A stretch of 64,000 nucleotides of DNA from an uncultured Mediterranea sp. (GTDB lineage: Bacteria > Bacteroidota > Bacteroidia > Bacteroidales > Bacteroidaceae), in contig NZ_CABUOL010000001.1 of NCBI RefSeq assembly GCF_902493215.1, positions 124,001 through 188,000 on the forward strand, in the 5' to 3' direction. The position numbers and the translations under genes were made by a program. Below the pieces are notes generated by a model. That model had not been told where the DNA came from. It worked only from the letters and a program-made list of their open reading frames with translations, and searched no databases. Below are positions 60,501 through 64,000 of this stretch, one piece after another; the first letter of the stretch is position 1; the number at the start of each line of letters is the position of its first letter.

Positions 60501-63339
60501 CCGCCTGCGCCCCGGTCAAGAGGAAGAATGGCGTCTTGTGGTGACTACGCCCGAAGGCCTGCCCGCCTCGGCCGAGATGCTGGCGTTGATGTACGACGCT
60601 TCGCTCGACAAGCTTTATCCCAACCGTCAGTCGTGGGGCGTCTTCTTCGCTCCGCAACTCGACTGGCGCAATGTACGTCTGAATGCGGTCGGCCGCCTCT
60701 ACCTGTCGCCCTATTTCACGATACCCGACTGGAAGGTACCCGGCTGGTCGTTCGACCGCTTCTGTTCGCCGTGGTTGGTACCCCAAGCCATGGAGATACG
60801 CGATGATGCCCTCGTCGTAGGATACGGCTCCAGTCGGACGCCCACCTTGGTAAGAGGAACCGTCTTGCAGAAGTCTGCCTCCAACGCCATCTTCAACACG
60901 AAGGAAGAAGCTGGCCTTGCCGTGGAAGTCTCCTACGCACCTCCTACGGCCGACGGTGTCTTGTTTGAAGAAGAAGTGGTGAATACAGCCGAAACCCTCC
61001 AACCCGATGCCGACCTCCGCACCAACTTTGCCGAGACGGCCTTCTTCTATCCCCAACTCCGCACCAACGAACGGGGCGAAGTGGTGGTGGCCTTCACCCT
61101 GCCGCAAAGCCTGACCCGATGGAATTTCCGCGGCTATACCCACACGAAGGACATGCAGACAGGCCTGCTCGAAGCATCGGTTGTCAGCGCCAAGGAATTC
61201 ATGCTGCGCCCCAACCTGCCGCGCTTCTTCCGCATGGGCGACCAGGCACAGGTGGCCGCCACGGTGAGCAACCTGACCGAGGGCACGATAAAAGGGCGTG
61301 TGACATTACAATTGTTCGACCCCACAACCGAAAAAGTCATCCTGACCCGCCGCGAAAAGTTTGAAGCGGAAGCCGGCCGCAACGCCGCCGTCGACTTCGC
61401 CTTCGATGTGGACGACCGCTATCCCCTGCTGGGCGTACGCCTCACGGCCGATGGAGGCAACTTCAGCGACGGCGAGCAGCATGTCCTCCCCGTGCTCAGC
61501 AATCAGGAGTATGTGACGGAAACCTTGACCTTCGACCTGAAGGGCAACGACGCCTGCACACTCCGCCTCGATACGTTGTTCAATCACAACAACTCCACCG
61601 CCACCCAACGGTGCCTGACCGTCGAGGTGACGGGCAACCCTGCCTGGATGGCCATACAGGCCCTGCCTTCCTTGACGCAACCCGACGGCGAGAATGCCAT
61701 CTCGTGGGCCGTAGCCTATTATGCCAACACCTTGGCCGCCGCCATCGCCCAGTCGCAACCGCGCATCCGCGAAGTCATCGAGGCTTGGCAAGCCAGCGGG
61801 CAGAGCAAGGAAACTTTCCTCAGCCGTCTGGAGCAAAATGAGGATTTGAAAAATATGTTGTTGAGTGAAACGCCCTGGCTGGCCGAAGCCACTTCGGACA
61901 CGGAGCGCATGCAACGCCTCGTACAGCTGTTCGACGCCAACCGCCAACGCAACCTCACCCTCTCGGCCCTTACCCGCCTGAAGGAATTGCAAGGCGAAGA
62001 CGGCGCCTGGAGCTGGTACAAAGGCATGGGCAGCAGTCGCGACATCACCACCTACATCGCCACCCTGCTTGTGCGCCTGCCCCTGCTGACAGGAAGCCCG
62101 CTCGACGCCGATGCCTCGGCGATGAAGCAATGTGCTTTTGCCTACCTGCATCAGGAAGCCCTCAAGGAGTACAAACGCCTGCGCGAAGCCGAGCGCAAGG
62201 GCACGCAGATAACCGCCCTTTCGCCTGACGCTTTCGACTACCTCTATCTGCTGGCCTTGGATGCCGACGCGATGAAGCAGGCAGACAAGGAGGTACACAA
62301 CTACTTCCTCTCGCTTCTGCCCCGCCAGCTGACCACGGCCTCCATACAACGCAAGGCGCAAGCTGCCGTCATCCTGCAAGCCGCAGGTCGCAAGGCCGAT
62401 ACCCAAGCTTTCGAAGCCTCGCTCAAAGAGCACCTCGTGCAGGAAAAGACGATGGGAGCCCACTTCGCCTTCAACGACGGTTACTATAGCTGGGGCATGA
62501 TGCCCGTCACCACCCACGTGGCCGCCATGGAAGCCCTGTCGCGCTTCGAAGGCAACGCATCTGTCATCGAAGAGATGAAGCGCTGGTTGCTGAAGCAGAA
62601 GCAGACCACCCAATGGAATACGCCCGTCGCTTCGGCAGACGCCATCTACGCCCTCTTGTGCAACGGCCGCAACTGGCTGGCCGACCGTGGCGACGTCACC
62701 CTCACCTTGGGTCGCGAACGACTCCGCACCACCGACACTTCTGCCCGTCCGTTGCAAGGCTTGGGATACATCAAGGAAACTTACGAAGAAGGTAGCACCG
62801 CCCTCAAAGCCCGCACCCTCGAAGTGGAAAAGCACGACGAAGGTATGGCTTGGGGAGCCGTCTATGCCCAGTATCTTTCGCCCGTGGCCGATGTCCGAGC
62901 ACAAAGCACTGGTTTGTCCATCGAAAAGCAATGCTTTGTCGAGCGTAAAACAGCCTTTGGCCGTTCGGAACTCCATCCGCTGGAAAAGGAAGGCGGCCTC
63001 CGCGTAGGCGACAAGCTGGTCATCCGCCTTGTGCTCCGCCTCGACCGCGCCATGGATTATGTCCAGCTGAAGGACAGTCGTGCCGCCTGCCTCGAGCCGA
63101 CCGCCACGCTCTCTGGCTACCGCTGGACGGGAGGATTCGGCTATTATGCTGAGACGAAGGATGCTTCGACGCGTTTCTTCTTCGACCATCTGGGCAAAGG
63201 CACCTATGTATTGGAGTACAGCTGCCGCGTATCGCAGGCAGGTACTTACCAGCCGGGGCTTGCCACCGTCCAATGTGCCTACGCCCCCGAGATGGCTGCC
63301 CACTCGGCGGCGGGCGAAGCCTTGCAGGTAGCTGAATAG
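57502..63339 (+). CDS. Giant exported alpha-2-macroglobulin-like protein without thioester
   Basis: A 1945-residue exported protein with signal peptide MLALCFFLSGWNNMQAQ. In order: helical region (about 25-330), macroglobulin domains including MG2 (about 560-660, DRSIYRPGQTVYLKG), more MG domains, the A2M domain (about 1170-1215, FAETAFFYPQLRTNERGEVV), and a helical thioester-type domain (about 1375-1690). The thioester CxEQ motif is absent; the equivalent place reads LTQPDGENAISWAV. At about 1104-1135 there is a SusC-plug-like stretch (DDALVVGYGSSRTPTLVRGT). Bacterial A2Ms trap proteases in the periplasm. This thioester-less type would have to trap them mechanically. Confidence 0.9.
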   Translation: MKRMFYTGWMLALCFFLSGWNNMQAQTYEKLWKQVEQAQQKSLPQTVVKLTEDICRKALDEKNSPQLLKAYLCRAAFQERLTPDSLYARLNEMERWVTTETDETDRAILHSLLASEYADYWQSRRYTIAARTDLVTDDQPADIREWTPRQFVEKVETHATASTRQVTLLTRTSTDTYRPFVEQGEQSAYYSHDLYHLLVRRAINALQSMSGAGADSLIEARTESLYQQTIQTYADRSDGADACLLATLDYWEWKNGNRHSTQDDTAYLQALDDLMARYADRPLCAEVYLRKAQWMSRGGEGHSVGEAIRLCDEAIRRYASYDRIGQVKQLRAELLRPQISLSGERIGYPGDTLALQVHYRTMDAPVILNLYATNLKAYPYQTDCNNAKEFRRLSPRRVYSQKHTLTPIPHADKTEADLPYLPSDTTLALPIPQTAGVYVVEIVPQGKNGRTSRCFLPVSRLRALTLDLGGGQMEVTTLDGRSGHAEAGVRVCFYSSRNEESRRLLKEVVTDEQGKALVTLEKYDYNTCYTLSKEADTALPTTDLYLNRSSQPSANHHYELSLLTDRSIYRPGQTVYLKGVVYNKGKNSAQVAEGEWVNLELLDANLKQIATRRVQTNEFGSFTADFALPSACLNGQFMVRVQEKHISGAARFQVEEYKRPTFEITFQPVTVPYCLGETVTLRGEVKAFSGASVQEMPLAWSVKRYNRLRGYLNTDKMLKADTVRLDAQGRFAIDIRLEGEMEKALQPWQVRQGYSFEVEATVTDEAGETQTASYTLSAGSQAFNLNPSIPVQVCKEDTLQWMIHASNPQMSPLTLTADWRIDPETEKGELVAKNAQPTLNGRCLTGKKNPSAMWQNVPSGRYRLTAWATDSLGHRVESTASFILFSKEDRRLPVHAPLFFHERKMEVAAGEKASFCLGTSFKDAWVWMDVFTGGKRVESRLLQLSDTLMCVEMPYLDSYDESVTLLFNTLKEGELYSQTAFLKRAQPNRTLQMKWEVFRDRLRPGQEEEWRLVVTTPEGLPASAEMLALMYDASLDKLYPNRQSWGVFFAPQLDWRNVRLNAVGRLYLSPYFTIPDWKVPGWSFDRFCSPWLVPQAMEIRDDALVVGYGSSRTPTLVRGTVLQKSASNAIFNTKEEAGLAVEVSYAPPTADGVLFEEEVVNTAETLQPDADLRTNFAETAFFYPQLRTNERGEVVVAFTLPQSLTRWNFRGYTHTKDMQTGLLEASVVSAKEFMLRPNLPRFFRMGDQAQVAATVSNLTEGTIKGRVTLQLFDPTTEKVILTRREKFEAEAGRNAAVDFAFDVDDRYPLLGVRLTADGGNFSDGEQHVLPVLSNQEYVTETLTFDLKGNDACTLRLDTLFNHNNSTATQRCLTVEVTGNPAWMAIQALPSLTQPDGENAISWAVAYYANTLAAAIAQSQPRIREVIEAWQASGQSKETFLSRLEQNEDLKNMLLSETPWLAEATSDTERMQRLVQLFDANRQRNLTLSALTRLKELQGEDGAWSWYKGMGSSRDITTYIATLLVRLPLLTGSPLDADASAMKQCAFAYLHQEALKEYKRLREAERKGTQITALSPDAFDYLYLLALDADAMKQADKEVHNYFLSLLPRQLTTASIQRKAQAAVILQAAGRKADTQAFEASLKEHLVQEKTMGAHFAFNDGYYSWGMMPVTTHVAAMEALSRFEGNASVIEEMKRWLLKQKQTTQWNTPVASADAIYALLCNGRNWLADRGDVTLTLGRERLRTTDTSARPLQGLGYIKETYEEGSTALKARTLEVEKHDEGMAWGAVYAQYLSPVADVRAQSTGLSIEKQCFVERKTAFGRSELHPLEKEGGLRVGDKLVIRLVLRLDRAMDYVQLKDSRAACLEPTATLSGYRWTGGFGYYAETKDASTRFFFDHLGKGTYVLEYSCRVSQAGTYQPGLATVQCAYAPEMAAHSAAGEALQVAE

Positions 63340-63361
63340 TCAACAGCATCTGCCGACCCAT

Positions 63362-63430
63362 AAAAAAAGCGGGCGAATACGGAAAAAGAGGAATCCATCT
63401 CCTCCGCATCCGTATCCGCCCGCTTTCTTA
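63362..63430. terminator. Bidirectional terminator between A2M-like gene and fucO
   Basis: AAAGCGGGCG-A-ATACGGA (63366-63383) pairs with TCCGTAT-C-CGCCCGCTTT (63409-63426): 17 pairs and one mismatch, plus an inner GAGGA/TCCTC stem. A run of A precedes it, giving T in the minus-strand direction. It closes both convergent genes. Confidence 0.88.
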
Positions 63431-63457
63431 TGAGTTTATTTCCAACGGCGGCTTTCG

Positions 63458-64000
63458 TCAGAATGCCTTGCGATAGAGCGCTTCGATATCTTCAACCGAC
63501 GTGGGGCGTGGATTGCCACCCGTACATACATCGTTGAAGGCATCGATGGCCAGCTGGTGCAAGTCTTCCTCGCGCACTCCAATCTCGTGCAACTTCTGAG
63601 GAATGCCGATGCTCAAGGAGAGCTGGCGGACAGCATCGACCGCCGCACGTACACCTTCCGCTTCGGTCATGCCTTCGGTATTCACACCCATCGCCTTGGC
63701 TATCTGCATGTACTTGGGAGCGGCAGGCGACTCGGCATTATACTCCATGACATAAGGCAGCAGCAAGGCATTGGCCACGCCATGGGGAGTGTCATAGTGA
63801 GCTCCCAAAGGATGGGCCATGGAGTGGACAATACCCAGACCTACATTGCTGAATCCCATGCCGGCAATATACTGCGCCTGCGACATGGCTTCGCGTGCCA
63901 CGGTATCGTTTCCATTATCCACGGCGGCTTTCAGGTGGGCCGCAATCATTTCGATAGCTTTCAGTTCAAACATGTCCGACATCACCCAGGCACCTGGCGT
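63458..64000 (-). CDS. fucO: FucO-type iron-dependent alcohol dehydrogenase (lactaldehyde reductase), N-terminus cut by window edge
   Basis: The last 181 codons of a group III (iron) alcohol dehydrogenase are present. The family region is complete: LKAIEMIAAHLKAAV, GMGFSNVGLGIVHSMAHPLG and YDTPHGVANALLLPYVMEYN, whose His residues bind iron. The close match to E. coli FucO in this region (GFSNVGLGIVHSMAHALGA) suggests L-1,2-propanediol oxidoreductase, which handles lactaldehyde from L-fucose or L-rhamnose. The first half is outside the window, and no other fuc or rha gene is next to it here. Confidence 0.88.
   Translation of the reverse strand, partial: TPGAWVMSDMFELKAIEMIAAHLKAAVDNGNDTVAREAMSQAQYIAGMGFSNVGLGIVHSMAHPLGAHYDTPHGVANALLLPYVMEYNAESPAAPKYMQIAKAMGVNTEGMTEAEGVRAAVDAVRQLSLSIGIPQKLHEIGVREEDLHQLAIDAFNDVCTGGNPRPTSVEDIEALYRKAF

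Noticed and set aside
61306..63303. 665-codon open frame antisense to the A2M-like gene
   Set aside because: Same shadow effect; the sense frame has clear A2M domains across this region.

Overview
The window is chromosomal DNA from a member of the Bacteroidota, most likely a Bacteroidaceae gut or intestinal-type species (Bacteroides/Phocaeicola grade). The evidence is the TAnnTTTG -7 promoter boxes in front of many genes, the near absence of Shine-Dalgarno sequences, NVEALA and 6-bladed beta-propeller genes, glycoside hydrolases of families GH29, GH92 and GH141, glycine-lipid acyltransferases and a Bacteroidales-type dcw cluster. The species cannot be fixed from the sequence alone.

Layout. 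(1) 1-9628, minus strand: one tightly packed nine-gene transcription unit. It has an L-rhamnose-mutarotase-family protein, a GH29 fucosidase, a very large exported protein with a hydrazine-synthase-alpha-like propeller, two CxxCH haem sites and an FGE-like domain, a small exported propeller, a complete corrinoid methyl-transfer module (corrinoid protein, UroD-type methyltransferase, stand-alone MetH-type activation domain), a RhaT-type permease and a second UroD-type methyltransferase cut by the window edge. An AraC-type regulator is divergent from it (9791). I read this as a candidate anaerobic pathway that releases, imports and O-demethylates a methylated deoxy sugar. It is the most novel system in the window. 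(2) 10772-14421: GC-rich GH92 mannosidase, basic-secretory-protein peptidase and a lipoprotein. (3) 14767-17324: AT-rich NVEALA / beta-propeller / thiol-protein island. (4) 17649-30532: prfB, an M16 protease, a PagL-like deacylase with a lipoprotein partner, acyl-CoA ligase, an ArgE-like M20 enzyme, and GH141 with its own AraC regulator. (5) 30561-38747: envC-like / DUF4292 / TPR / dut operon, dGTPase, glycine-lipid genes glsB-glsA, and an ECF sigma factor. (6) 39235-54868: division and cell wall cluster rsmH-ftsL-ftsI-murE-mraY-murD-ftsW-murG-murC-ftsQ-ftsA-ftsZ plus a yqeY-like gene; no mraZ, murF or ddl. (7) 55046-64000: pepD, a short transcription unit with two tiny ORFs (24 and 29 codons) between a promoter and a terminator, a giant alpha-2-macroglobulin-like protein, and the end of a FucO-type alcohol dehydrogenase.

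A second, non-coding theme runs through the window. Five unrelated intergenic regions each hold a short array of imperfect palindromes at a fixed 22- or 23-bp period, each with its own sequence. A sixth gap holds a mirror-image array of 7-bp units. These arrays are not CRISPRs and no listed gene explains them.
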